Assembly (NCBI RefSeq): GCF_902168135.1
Contig: NZ_CABHOL010000018.1
Location: forward strand, 53,128-117,127
Direction of reading: 5' to 3'
Source of the DNA: an uncultured Fluviicola sp.
GTDB taxonomy: Bacteria > Bacteroidota > Bacteroidia > Flavobacteriales_D > Crocinitomicaceae
Length of the DNA stretch: 64,000 bases
Shown: positions 34,783-43,750 of the stretch, one piece after another
How positions within the stretch are numbered: position 1 is the first letter of the stretch
How the letters are laid out: the number at the start of each line of letters is the position of its first letter
Translations under genes and position numbers: made by a program
Notes under the pieces: model-generated
What the model was told of the DNA's origin: nothing
Database searches by the model: none
What the model saw: only the letters and a program-made list of their open reading frames with translations

Positions 34783-34858
34783 GGTTGAAATGTTCAAATA
34801 GTTCAAAACAAATACTTCCTTAAAAAAAAGCATTTTAAACTTTTTGAACACTTGAACC
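34783..34858. repeat. GTTCAAA-type inverted repeat overlapping reductase 3' end
   Basis: Left arm 34783-34808 and right arm 34833-34858 match as reverse complements at about 22 of 26 positions (core TGTTCAAA-x-AGTT). The right arm encodes the last seven residues and stop codon of the acyl-CoA reductase gene, so the repeat has been recruited as its 3' end or arose there. Confidence 0.6.
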
Positions 34859-35911
34859 TTCTTGCCAGGAAAGAGAATTCAACCAGGCGCAAGTGTCTAC
34901 TCCATCCGCAAAATCAGTGATGTCCGGGGCCTGAGCTTTCCCAAAAGGAATAAAACCGTGGCCAACAACCGCCTGAAGTTCTTCCTGCAGTTCGTCGATC
35001 CGTTTCAGAACATCCGATTTATTCTCGTAAAATTCATAATAGATCACAGATAAAGGTGCGTGAAGTCCTTCATCCTCTTTCAGCATAAACACATTGTTAT
35101 CCAGGAAAGGAATTTGGTTCATTAAGTAAACGGTGCGATTGTAATCGTAGTTATTACCGTATTTATGATGCTGGATCAAATATGCCTGGTCCAGAAAGTT
35201 TTCAAAGATTCGGTTGAGATTAAACCCAGCAGGAAGAAACAGTTTGGAAACATTGCGGCATCCCATCCCGAAGAAATCAAAACAATCGGAACTAAGCAGA
35301 CTTAACTCCTCATTTGTTTCCGAACCATCCAAAATTGCAACTGAAGTTCTGTTTTTTCTAAAAAGGTGCGGAACATGTCCGAAATAAGTTTCAAACTGAG
35401 CTATTGAGCTATTGCTTCCTGTTGCGATAACGGCATCATACGCTTTTATTGGTCCCAGGGAAATCCGGATGTATTCTTTTAAATCCGGGTTCCATTCATA
35501 CATCCATTCGATGAGTTTCATGGGAATGCGTGTATCGGAACTGCTTAATTTGCACAAAGCCTTATTTCCGGTAATCAGTACGCAAAGCAAATCATGAAAT
35601 CCTACAAAGGGAAGGTTTCCGGCCATGATCAGGGCAATTGTTTTCGGTTTAGAGGTAAATTTATAACCATTCGAAAACTTTTCAAGCGATTCTTTTTCAG
35701 TTAAATGAATGATTCCGTTTAAAGCTTTTATACAATTCTCTTTGGTAAACCACGGATTTATCTGGATTTCTTTATTGATTAATCGCTGAAAACTTTGAAA
35801 TTCATCTTCCGTTAATCCACTTTCATAACCCGGCCATTCTTCATTCTGAGTAAATGCACTTAATGCTTTTCTAAGCTGACCGAAAATCTCAATTATTGCT
35901 CTCTTTTCCAC
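34835..35911 (-). CDS. Acyl-CoA reductase, LuxC family
   Basis: The 358-residue protein resembles LuxC-type acyl-CoA reductases, which use NADPH to turn acyl-CoA or acyl-protein into aldehyde. Family features include TIALIMAGNLPFVGFHDLLC near residue 90, a region with FFGMGCRNVSKLFLP that probably holds the catalytic Cys, and VVGHGFIPFGKAQAPDITDFADGVDT near the end. The start codon is GTG at 35911, four bases after an exact -7 box, so the message may be leaderless. A ferredoxin gene lies divergent next to it, the usual neighbour in Bacteroidota. The C-terminal SSVQKV is encoded by a repeat arm. Confidence 0.82.
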   Translation of the reverse strand: MEKRAIIEIFGQLRKALSAFTQNEEWPGYESGLTEDEFQSFQRLINKEIQINPWFTKENCIKALNGIIHLTEKESLEKFSNGYKFTSKPKTIALIMAGNLPFVGFHDLLCVLITGNKALCKLSSSDTRIPMKLIEWMYEWNPDLKEYIRISLGPIKAYDAVIATGSNSSIAQFETYFGHVPHLFRKNRTSVAILDGSETNEELSLLSSDCFDFFGMGCRNVSKLFLPAGFNLNRIFENFLDQAYLIQHHKYGNNYDYNRTVYLMNQIPFLDNNVFMLKEDEGLHAPLSVIYYEFYENKSDVLKRIDELQEELQAVVGHGFIPFGKAQAPDITDFADGVDTCAWLNSLSWQEGSSVQKV

Positions 35912-35915
35912 GGTG

Positions 35916-35923
35916 CAAAGTTA
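35916..35923 (-). promoter_or_regulatory. -7 promoter element of acyl-CoA reductase gene
   Basis: Minus strand TAACTTTG (35923-35916) matches TAnnTTTG exactly and ends four bases before the GTG start, giving a predicted leaderless transcript. Confidence 0.5.
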
Positions 35924-35956
35924 AGTTCTCCGGTAGGAATTCCGTTATTTTTTTGA

Positions 35957-36361
<405 letters not shown>

Positions 36362-36417
36362 AAAGGGCGAATTATCCTTAAATTGTAACACATTTACTTT
36401 TTTGGCGTTTTAGTGTT

Positions 36418-37536
36418 ATGAAGGTTTCATTCTGTTTAATAGCTTCACTTTTAATTTCACTCCAATCCCTGGGGCAATTTGACGCGTATTCGAGGGAGAA
36501 CGAACTGGCACTCCTGCTGGACTCTATTCGCGGGTCGAAAAACAATGCAGGTAAAGAGAACTGGAACAAAGAGTTTAAAAAACTGATCGAACAGACACTC
36601 CACGAGCCGACCGTTTTCGACATCACATTTACAAAACTAAGAACACTTGGTGTTATTGACAGTCCGGATAAATTGGTCCGTATTGTGAACTGGAATGTAG
36701 AACAGGACGATGGAACACAAAAATATTATGCTTACGTACTTCATCGAAACTCCTTAAAAGACACAAAGCACAAAGTAATCGAATTAATCGACAAATCTTT
36801 TTTATTAACTGCCAAACCGGAAGAAACGCTGGCAGCCGACATGTGGTACGGCGCTTTGTATTACCAAATCATTCCGGTAGAGAAAGCAAACAAAACGTAT
36901 TACACGGTTTTAGGCTGGGATGGCGGCACAAGAATGAGCAATACCAAGCTGATTGATGTGATTGCTTTTTCCGGCAACAGCTTAAAACTGGGGTACCCAC
37001 TCTTCAAATCGGGAAGTACAACCATGAAACGCCTGTTTTTCGAACACTCGGAGCGTTCCGTCATGTCTCTGCGCTATGAACCTGAATACAAACGCATTAT
37101 TTTCGACCATTTAATGCCGGAAACCCCAACCATGGTTGGTTTTTATGAATTTTACGTTCCGGACATGTCTTACGATGCATTTGTCCTGGAAAACAATCGA
37201 TGGATATTGAAAGAAGACGTTGTCGGGATCAATAAAAAAGACAATATTGTTTCAGTTGCTTCTGTTGACAAAAACGGAGAAGTAACGGTATCCTCCACTC
37301 CCGGCAAATGGATTGATCCTACCGGTGAAGGAAAAGGTTCTGCAAACGATGTTCACGTAGCAGTCATGCCCGATTCAGATGCTTTGAACACAACCGAGGA
37401 AAGCAAGAAGCCAGTTAAAAAGGACAAAAAAGAGATGACTGCACTGGAAAAATACGAATTAAAGAAGAGGCACAAAAAGGATGAAGAGCCTCCTACAACA
37501 CTCAATTCGGGCAGGAAAAAGAAGCCAAAAAAGTAA
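36418..37536 (+). CDS. Hypothetical secreted protein
   Basis: The 372-residue protein has a clear signal peptide (hydrophobic core to about residue 20, ending SLGQ), a mixed alpha/beta body, and a Lys-rich low-complexity tail (about 320-372). The body includes VRIVNWNVEQDDG and IIPVEKANKTYYTVLGWDGGT, a pattern I have seen only in unnamed Bacteroidota proteins. It is transcribed between a ferredoxin gene and the Pur-alpha-like gene. The function is unknown. Confidence 0.62.
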   Translation: MKVSFCLIASLLISLQSLGQFDAYSRENELALLLDSIRGSKNNAGKENWNKEFKKLIEQTLHEPTVFDITFTKLRTLGVIDSPDKLVRIVNWNVEQDDGTQKYYAYVLHRNSLKDTKHKVIELIDKSFLLTAKPEETLAADMWYGALYYQIIPVEKANKTYYTVLGWDGGTRMSNTKLIDVIAFSGNSLKLGYPLFKSGSTTMKRLFFEHSERSVMSLRYEPEYKRIIFDHLMPETPTMVGFYEFYVPDMSYDAFVLENNRWILKEDVVGINKKDNIVSVASVDKNGEVTVSSTPGKWIDPTGEGKGSANDVHVAVMPDSDALNTTEESKKPVKKDKKEMTALEKYELKKRHKKDEEPPTTLNSGRKKKPKK

Positions 37537-37553
37537 AATTACGGCTCAAAATT

Positions 37554-37583
37554 TTGTATATCAATAATAAACATCCATATTTG
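37554..37583 (+). promoter_or_regulatory. Promoter of DUF3276 gene
   Basis: TTG at 37554-37556, 19 bases, then CATATTTG (37576-37583), one mismatch from TAnnTTTG. It ends 24 bases before the ATG at 37608. Confidence 0.55.
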
Positions 37584-37607
37584 CTTTGCTGCAACCCTTA
37601 ATAAACT

Positions 37608-37919
37608 ATGCAAAACGAATTGGATTACGACTCTCAGCGAGAAGTCTTTACTAAAATTGTCAAGGCCGGCAAACGCACTTATTTCTTCGACATCAAAGCT
37701 ACAAAAGGCCAGGATCACTACATTACCGTTACAGAAAGTAAGAAGGTAAATATCAATGGAAAAGAAGCTTTTCAAAAGCACAAAGTTTTTCTTTACAAGG
37801 AAGATTTTGATAAATTTTCAGAAACCTTACTTGAAGTGATGAATAAAGCCAATGAACTCAATGCCGGAGAAAGTTCAAATCCTTCCTATACGAGTGATGT
37901 TCACTTTGAGGATCTATAA
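37608..37919 (+). CDS. DUF3276 Pur-alpha-like nucleic-acid-binding protein
   Basis: The 103-residue protein matches the DUF3276 family of Bacteroidota and spirochaetes, a single PUR-like domain that binds single-stranded DNA or RNA. Diagnostic parts are QREVFTKIVKAGKRTYFFDI and DHYITVTESKK. It is probably a dimer forming one Whirly-like fold. It has its own promoter and lies upstream of the parAB block. The role in the cell is not established. Confidence 0.85.
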   Translation: MQNELDYDSQREVFTKIVKAGKRTYFFDIKATKGQDHYITVTESKKVNINGKEAFQKHKVFLYKEDFDKFSETLLEVMNKANELNAGESSNPSYTSDVHFEDL

Positions 37920-38027
37920 ACTTTGAACAATCTTTCAACATCCTGCTCGTTGAAAAAAATAGCAGGAAAAAATGGCGTTTAGGTCATTTCAATAACTTAT
38001 CTTTATCCACAAATTTACAGTGCTCTT

Positions 38028-38840
38028 ATGGGTAAAATTATCGCAATAGCGAATCAAAAAGGTGGTGTTGGCAAAACAACTACAGCAATTAATTTGGGTG
38101 GATGTTTTGGTGTTTTGGAGTACAAAACATTGCTGGTCGATGCCGATCCGCAGGCAAATGCTACCTCTGGAGTTGGACTTGATCCAAAAAACTCCCGCAA
38201 CATTTACGATTGTTTGATCAATGATGTACACCCGTCAGAATTGATTATTCCAACAAGTAATCCTAATCTGGACATTATCCCTTCCCACATCGACCTGGTT
38301 GGTGCTGAGCTGGAGATGATCAACATGCCGAATCGTGAGCAGATGCTGAAGCAGGCGCTTGACAAAGTGAAAGATCAATACGATTTCATTATTATCGACT
38401 GCTCTCCTTCCCTGGGTTTGATTACTGTAAATGCCCTGACAGCAGCAGATTCTGTAATGGTACCCGTTCAATGTGAATACTTTGCATTGGAGGGCTTGGG
38501 GAAATTATTGAATACGATCAAGATCATTCAGGGGCGTTTGAACCCTGAGCTGGAGATTGAAGGAATTGTTCTAACAATGTACGATACGCGTTTACGCCTG
38601 GCAAACCAGGTTGTAGAAGAAGTGAAAACACATTTCCAGGATTTGGTTTTCGACACGGTAATCCACCGCAACACGAAATTGGGAGAAGCTCCAAGTTTCG
38701 GTGAAACCATAGTCATGCACGAGGCTACCAGCAAAGGGGCTATTAATTATTTGAATTTCGCACGTGAAATTCTTCAACGAAATGATTTAACAAAAATCGG
38801 TAATAACGACAAACAATTTCAAGTAGGGAATGACATCTAA
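38028..38840 (+). CDS. parA: Chromosome partitioning ATPase ParA/Soj
   Basis: ParA moves replicated origins by ATP-dependent binding to the nucleoid. The 270-residue protein has the deviant Walker A KGGVGKTT (11-18) and the later switch IIDCSPSLGLITVNAL. Its length is standard. Its 3' end overlaps parB by 11 bases, so the two are translated together. It heads the block parA-parB-DUF5683-dapB-lepB-WbqC. Confidence 0.95.
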   Translation: MGKIIAIANQKGGVGKTTTAINLGGCFGVLEYKTLLVDADPQANATSGVGLDPKNSRNIYDCLINDVHPSELIIPTSNPNLDIIPSHIDLVGAELEMINMPNREQMLKQALDKVKDQYDFIIIDCSPSLGLITVNALTAADSVMVPVQCEYFALEGLGKLLNTIKIIQGRLNPELEIEGIVLTMYDTRLRLANQVVEEVKTHFQDLVFDTVIHRNTKLGEAPSFGETIVMHEATSKGAINYLNFAREILQRNDLTKIGNNDKQFQVGNDI

Positions 38841-39756
38841 TCCGAAAAAACGTTCAGCTTTAGGAAAAGGATTGGGAGCTTTATTGGAAAGTTCTTCATC
38901 AGATAACAGCACAGCAACCGCACCAGCGGTAACTCCGACTGCCGTTTCAGGCGGCGTGGCATTGATTCCGATCAGTTCTATCGAAGCGAATCCATTCAAT
39001 CCGCGCACAAATTTCGAGAAAGATGCATTAAACGAATTGAAAGATTCCATTGCAATTCACGGGATTATCCAGCCTTTAACAGTTCGAAAACTGAGTAAAG
39101 ATAAATATCAGCTGATTTCCGGTGAAAGACGTTTTCGTGCATCTCAGTTAGCAGGATTAGAAGAAGTACCGGCTTACATTCGTGTTGCGAATGATCAGTC
39201 CATGCTTGAAATGGCTTTGGTTGAAAACATTCAGCGTGAAGACCTGAATGCAATTGAAGTGGCTCTCTCCTACCAGCGATTGATTGATGAGATTGGTTTG
39301 ACACAGGATCAATTATCTCAAAAAATATCGAAAGGAAGAACAAGTATTACCAATCATTTACGCTTGCTGAAACTTCCTGCCGAGATTCAGCTTGGCGTGC
39401 GCGACAACCTTATTTCAATGGGACATGCACGTGCATTGGTATCTTCAGGAGACGAAAACCGTCAATTGGATCTATACAGGCAAATCATTGATTTCCAGCT
39501 TTCTGTTCGCGAGATCGAAGAACTGATCCGTACAAACACTTCGCGCACCAGTGAAGAAACACCAAACGTACCGAAAACAGCTTCCACTCCGGAACTGTCG
39601 ACTATACAGGAAGTTTTCAAAAATCACTTAAGCGACCGTATTTCTTCGAAAGTAGAGATTAAGAAAACACATTCGGGAAGCGGTAAGATCTTGATAAACT
39701 TCTCCTCTGAGGTGGATTTAAATCGAATCATCGAACTGTTGAACAAAACGCAATAA
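38830..39756 (+). CDS. parB: Chromosome partitioning protein ParB
   Basis: ParB binds parS sites, loads and slides as a CTP-dependent clamp, and works with ParA. The 308-residue protein has the CTP-binding box GERRFRA (98-104), ENIQRE (132-137) and a helix-turn-helix with LSQKISKGRTSITNHLRLL (about 157-175). The C-terminal part is the dimer domain. It overlaps parA by 11 bases and the next gene by one base. Confidence 0.95.
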   Translation: MTSNPKKRSALGKGLGALLESSSSDNSTATAPAVTPTAVSGGVALIPISSIEANPFNPRTNFEKDALNELKDSIAIHGIIQPLTVRKLSKDKYQLISGERRFRASQLAGLEEVPAYIRVANDQSMLEMALVENIQREDLNAIEVALSYQRLIDEIGLTQDQLSQKISKGRTSITNHLRLLKLPAEIQLGVRDNLISMGHARALVSSGDENRQLDLYRQIIDFQLSVREIEELIRTNTSRTSEETPNVPKTASTPELSTIQEVFKNHLSDRISSKVEIKKTHSGSGKILINFSSEVDLNRIIELLNKTQ

Positions 39757-40313
39757 TGCACAAAATCGTTGGTGTTTTCATTTTAGTTTGGTTTTCACTT
39801 TATGTAAACGCCCAGGATTCTCTTGCTGTTGCTTCTCCGAAGGATTCCGTTAAAACACATTCCTGGAAAAGGGCTTGTCTTTTCTCTGCTGTCGTACCTG
39901 GCTCCGGTCAGATTTACAATCACATCGCTATGCCGAAAGGCAAGAAAAAGGCCTATTGGAAAGTTCCGCTGATTTATGCCGGACTGGGAGCAACCACCTA
40001 TTTTGTGGTTAAGAACAACATGCTGAAGAACGATTATCGTGCAGAGTACGAATCCCGTAAAGTTGGCAATGCGCCCGGGAATTTCCTGGAATACGACGAT
40101 CAAAGTCTGCTTTCTTTATACGCCCAGCATCGAAACCGGCGTGATTTTGCCATATTGGGAATGGGACTTGTTTATATCTTGAATATTGTGGATGCTGGAG
40201 TTGAAGCTCATTTTGTCAATTTCGACATCAGTGAAGATTTGTCACTCTCCATTCATCCCACAACTTATTTCCCGAATGCTTACGGAGTTTCTTTTCAATT
40301 TAAATTTCGTTAA
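39756..40313 (+). CDS. DUF5683 membrane protein
   Basis: The 185-residue protein has a signal peptide ending near NAQD, then SAVVPGSGQIYNH, which is the DUF5683 signature, and two more hydrophobic segments. It overlaps parB by one base (TAATG) and precedes dapB. This position between parB and dapB is common in Bacteroidota, but the role is unknown. Confidence 0.82.
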   Translation: MHKIVGVFILVWFSLYVNAQDSLAVASPKDSVKTHSWKRACLFSAVVPGSGQIYNHIAMPKGKKKAYWKVPLIYAGLGATTYFVVKNNMLKNDYRAEYESRKVGNAPGNFLEYDDQSLLSLYAQHRNRRDFAILGMGLVYILNIVDAGVEAHFVNFDISEDLSLSIHPTTYFPNAYGVSFQFKFR

Positions 40314-40339
40314 AAGTTAAATTCAGAAGCTGAAAACAG

Positions 40340-40347
40340 TATTTTTG
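40340..40347 (+). promoter_or_regulatory. -7 promoter element before dapB
   Basis: TATTTTTG (40340-40347) matches TAnnTTTG exactly and ends six bases before the dapB ATG at 40354. It could provide a leaderless internal promoter within the block; no TTG at 19 bases. Confidence 0.4.
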
Positions 40348-40353
40348 CGCTAC

Positions 40354-41076
40354 ATGAAAATCGGACTGATCGGATACGGGAAAATGGGAAAAGCGATTGA
40401 GCGCATTGCTCTGGAACGCGGACACTCCATTGTTTATAAGGTAGATTCCAAAACAACTATTGACCAGGTTGACTTGAGTCAGGCAGATGTTGCAATAGAA
40501 TTCACTCAGCCGGGATTGGTGATCAAGCATATTGAGACTTGCCTGGAGCAGAAAACTCCGATTGTTGTCGGAACAACAGCCTGGCAGGACCAATTGCCCT
40601 ATGTTGCTACTTTAGTAACCGAGAAAACAGGTTCTTTGCTTCACGCATCTAACTTCAGTGTCGGAGTAAATATTCTTTTCAACATCAATGAAAAACTTGC
40701 TTCCCTGATGAATCCGCATCCGGAGTATAAAGCACAAATTGAAGAAATCCATCACATCCAGAAACTGGATGCTCCGAGCGGAACAGCGGTTTCCCTGGCA
40801 CAGGGTATTCTTCAGAATAATCACAATTATACTTCCTGGAAATCAGAAACAGGTTCCTGGCCGGAAACTTCGGAGCACGAGCTTCCGATACAGGCTTTGA
40901 GAGAACCCGATGTTCCCGGAACACATACTATTTCATATACTTCAAACGTAGATACTTTAACCCTGAGCCACGAAGCACATTCCAGAGACGGATTTGCCCT
41001 TGGCTCTGTCATTGCAGCTGAATTCCTACACGGAAAAAAAGGAGTTTACACCATGCGCGATGTACTAGCATTTTAA
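40354..41076 (+). CDS. dapB: 4-hydroxy-tetrahydrodipicolinate reductase
   Basis: DapB reduces HTPA with NAD(P)H in the lysine and diaminopimelate pathway that also feeds peptidoglycan. From the ATG at 40354 (MKIGLIGYGKMGKAIE) it has 240 residues with the nucleotide motif GYGKMG. The catalytic block is IEEIHHIQKLDAPSGTA, containing the conserved His pair and Lys. An upstream TTG would add only three residues. It lies in the par/lepB block. Confidence 0.94.
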   Translation: MKIGLIGYGKMGKAIERIALERGHSIVYKVDSKTTIDQVDLSQADVAIEFTQPGLVIKHIETCLEQKTPIVVGTTAWQDQLPYVATLVTEKTGSLLHASNFSVGVNILFNINEKLASLMNPHPEYKAQIEEIHHIQKLDAPSGTAVSLAQGILQNNHNYTSWKSETGSWPETSEHELPIQALREPDVPGTHTISYTSNVDTLTLSHEAHSRDGFALGSVIAAEFLHGKKGVYTMRDVLAF

Positions 41077-41085
41077 TTCAACCCT

Positions 41086-42960
41086 ATGAACGTACTTTAT
41101 TATTTCTTGTTCCTGCTTCTTATCCATCCGATCATTTCTTTGTGGTGGAAATCTTTTGAACGAATGGGAGCTAAATCCTGGCAGGCATTTGTACCTGTTT
41201 ACAATTATTACCTTGTTTTCAAGTTCGGAGCAGGTAAACCATGGTGGTGCTTGTTGATGTTCATTCCCGGAATTCATATCGTGATGTGGATGGTAGCAAA
41301 TGTTTCCTACATCAGAAGATTCGGATTTTATTCCATTGCAGATACACTTCAGGGAATCTTCTTTCCTTATTTAATCTTATGGAAGATCGCAAACGATCAA
41401 AATTTACCGGCGCTTACTCCTACCAACTGGGCAAGTCCTGTTGAAGCTGCAAAAAGAGCAAATAGCGATCACCTTGCATTGTTTCTGGCTTTGCCGGTTA
41501 TTGGGCATCTTGTTGCATACGTTTTTTCCTTCCGCTCAAAAAGAATCGGAAAGAAATCTGCGATCAAAGAATGGGGAGACTCTATCATTTTTGCACTGGT
41601 TGCAGCGAGCATTATCCGTACATACGTTTTTGAACCATTCCAGATTCCTACAGGTTCCATGGAGAAAACCTTATTGGTCGGGGATTTCTTATTCGTAAAC
41701 AAATTGGCTTACGGACCGAAAGTTCCTGTTACGCCTCTCTCCTTCCCTTTGGTTCACAACACCATTCCCTGGATCAATGTAAAATCCTATATGGGAATCG
41801 AAAAAAGCAATTACTACAGATTGCCCGGATTTGGAAAGGTAAATCGTTACGATGTGATGGTATTCAATTATCCGTCCGGAGATACTGCGATTTATGATCC
41901 CCGCGTGCCAAATGGTTTGATGGGACACGACTACCACCAGGTTGTAAACAGCGAGGCTTTGTGGTATTGGTTCCAGGAAGCATCACAAACACACCGTGAA
42001 GCTTTCCAGACTCTTCAGCAGAAAGCCATGACAACCGGGGAGAATGCAGAAACCCTGATCATGGATAGTTTGGGTGGCGAATTTATCCAAAACGTTGAAA
42101 AATGGAGAAACAAGGCAAGAACAGCAATTGCAAGCGGAGTGACTTATTCTCGCGGAGGAATGCCTGAAAAAGGATTGAACTACATCGAACATTACGGGGT
42201 CATTTACAGACCTGTTGATAAGCGTGAAAACTACATCAAGCGATGTGTGGCAATTCCCGGAGATGAAATCGAGATTAAGAACTCTGTTTTGTATATCAAC
42301 GGAAAGCCGGCGAAAGTATTCCCGAATCAAAATATGGCTTACACAATAAACCCTTCAGGAGAACCTTTATTGGAGCGTTATTTAACTTCTTTGGGATTAT
42401 CACAAAATGAGGGCGATTATGTAATGAATGGTAACGGAATAGAAGTTGTATACTTAACCAGTTCAAAACTGGCAGAGTTAAAGAGATTATCTCCGAAAAC
42501 TTCTTTTGACTTATACCTAACGCCTCAGTATTCGGATAATAAAGCATACAAGCCAACGAATTCCGAATTGATCCGCAACCTGGACAATTTCCCGAAGGAT
42601 TTTTATGTCAACAATACGGTTAGTGATTTTACGAAATTCAGAATCCCTGCAAAAGGTGCTATCGTTAAATTGACTAAAGACAACATCGCATGGTACCGCA
42701 GAGCAATCACTGCTTATGAAGGTCACAAGCTACAGGAAAAAAATGATGGAATTTACATTGACGGTAAGAAAGCAATCACTTACAAGTTTGCCATGAATTA
42801 CTACTGGTTAATGGGAGACAACCGCTACAACTCTGCAGATTCAAGAGTTTGGGGATATGTCCCGGAAGATCACGTAGTAGGAAAAGCATCGGTGGTTTGG
42901 TTCTCAAAAAGTGCATTTACAGGTGTTCGTTGGGACCGCTTGTTTACAAAGATCCAATAA
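41086..42960 (+). CDS. lepB: Signal peptidase I with DUF5684-like N-terminal membrane domain
   Basis: LepB cleaves signal peptides from exported proteins. The 624-residue protein is much longer than the E. coli enzyme (324). Residues 1-100 form a separate membrane domain of DUF5684 type (SWQAFVPVYNYYLVFKFGAGKPWW). The catalytic Ser191 lies in IPTGSMEKTLL, Lys385 in YIKRCVAIPGDEIEI, and box D in GDNRYNSADSR (577-587). Long insertions (about 270-370 and 410-560) fall between the catalytic boxes, as usual in Bacteroidota. It starts nine bases after dapB ends. Confidence 0.93.
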   Translation: MNVLYYFLFLLLIHPIISLWWKSFERMGAKSWQAFVPVYNYYLVFKFGAGKPWWCLLMFIPGIHIVMWMVANVSYIRRFGFYSIADTLQGIFFPYLILWKIANDQNLPALTPTNWASPVEAAKRANSDHLALFLALPVIGHLVAYVFSFRSKRIGKKSAIKEWGDSIIFALVAASIIRTYVFEPFQIPTGSMEKTLLVGDFLFVNKLAYGPKVPVTPLSFPLVHNTIPWINVKSYMGIEKSNYYRLPGFGKVNRYDVMVFNYPSGDTAIYDPRVPNGLMGHDYHQVVNSEALWYWFQEASQTHREAFQTLQQKAMTTGENAETLIMDSLGGEFIQNVEKWRNKARTAIASGVTYSRGGMPEKGLNYIEHYGVIYRPVDKRENYIKRCVAIPGDEIEIKNSVLYINGKPAKVFPNQNMAYTINPSGEPLLERYLTSLGLSQNEGDYVMNGNGIEVVYLTSSKLAELKRLSPKTSFDLYLTPQYSDNKAYKPTNSELIRNLDNFPKDFYVNNTVSDFTKFRIPAKGAIVKLTKDNIAWYRRAITAYEGHKLQEKNDGIYIDGKKAITYKFAMNYYWLMGDNRYNSADSRVWGYVPEDHVVGKASVVWFSKSAFTGVRWDRLFTKIQ

Positions 42961-42968
42961 TTTCATTC

Positions 42969-43556
42969 ATGCCGGCTGTTTTTCCGATTGCCTATTTTGG
43001 AAGCGTTCGTTACTTCCAGGATTTGGTAAAGTTCAAGCAGGTTGTTTTTGAGAATACCGATCATTTACCGAAACAAACCTTCCGCAACCGGATGGTGATT
43101 TTAGGTTCACAAGGATCACAGGTGCTCACTATGCCTCTTGAAAAACCCTTCGGATCAAAAACAGCCACAAAAGATGTCTTGGTTTCGTACCAGCAAAACT
43201 GGCCTTTGCTCCATTGGAAAGCATTGAAAACTGCTTATGCCTCTGCACCCTATTTTGAGCATTACGCTTCTGATATAGAAAAATTGCTTTTCAAAAAACA
43301 TCAATTCCTGGTTGATTTTGACCTGGAAATCACGCAATTCTTTTTTGATACCTATCAATTGTCCGTTGATTTTTCGTTCACAGAAAAGTACGAGGCTTCA
43401 TACCCGGAAGATCACCGGACTTGTGACTATGAAAATTTAAAAATGACCGGAGAATACAACCAGGTATTATTTACTCAAAAGCAATTCAATCCACAGGTTT
43501 CTATTCTTGATTTGTTATTCTGCGAAGGTCCTATCGGACGTAGGTTAATCATTTAA
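42969..43556 (+). CDS. WbqC family protein
   Basis: From the ATG at 42969 (MPAVFPIAYFGSVRYFQDLV) the protein has 195 residues and the WbqC-like pattern: the YFGSVRYF start, NRM with an LTMPLEKPFGSK-like stretch, and WKALKTAYASAPYFEHY. The family occurs in O-antigen and other clusters, with unknown activity. A longer frame starting at 42849 would read 118 bases back into lepB and is rejected. It starts eight bases after lepB. Confidence 0.82.
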   Translation: MPAVFPIAYFGSVRYFQDLVKFKQVVFENTDHLPKQTFRNRMVILGSQGSQVLTMPLEKPFGSKTATKDVLVSYQQNWPLLHWKALKTAYASAPYFEHYASDIEKLLFKKHQFLVDFDLEITQFFFDTYQLSVDFSFTEKYEASYPEDHRTCDYENLKMTGEYNQVLFTQKQFNPQVSILDLLFCEGPIGRRLII

Positions 43557-43642
43557 GTGCATTTTTCAAAAAATTAAACCATTGAAAAACAGTTATTTAT
43601 ATTTTTTAATGATTTTTTATCTGTTTTTTTTCACCTGATCAG

Positions 43643-43672
43643 TTGCATTTCAAATTACTTGTTGTATATTTG
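43643..43672 (+). promoter_or_regulatory. Orphan consensus promoter
   Basis: TTG (43643-43645), exactly 19 bases, then TATATTTG (43665-43672), a perfect consensus promoter directed into a 75-base gene-free stretch. No plus-strand gene follows; a hairpin does. See the candidate RNA. Confidence 0.7.
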
Positions 43673-43676
43673 TTAT

Positions 43677-43750
43677 GATTTAGGTGGTTAGGTTAGGTTG
43701 ATTAGTGAATGGAGTTAGGACGCCCGTCTTAGCTCCATTTACGCTTTTAG
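43677..43750 (+). ncRNA. Candidate small RNA ending in hairpin
   Basis: A transcript from the promoter at 43643-43672 would start near 43677. It runs through a GGTTAGGTT direct repeat and reaches a long stem (43708-43739; AATGGAG pairs with CTCCATT and the inner stem adds GACG/CGTC), followed by a U-rich stretch. This gives an RNA of about 65-75 bases, with at most a seven-codon frame (MELGRPS). It would touch the 3' end of the convergent gene at 43747 as antisense. A chance promoter, or a terminator for the convergent gene alone, is the alternative. Confidence 0.4.

Noticed and set aside
42849..42968. Longer start for the WbqC-family protein inside lepB
   Set aside because: The extra 40 residues are a frame shadow of the signal peptidase box D region; the ATG at 42969 gives the typical family start.
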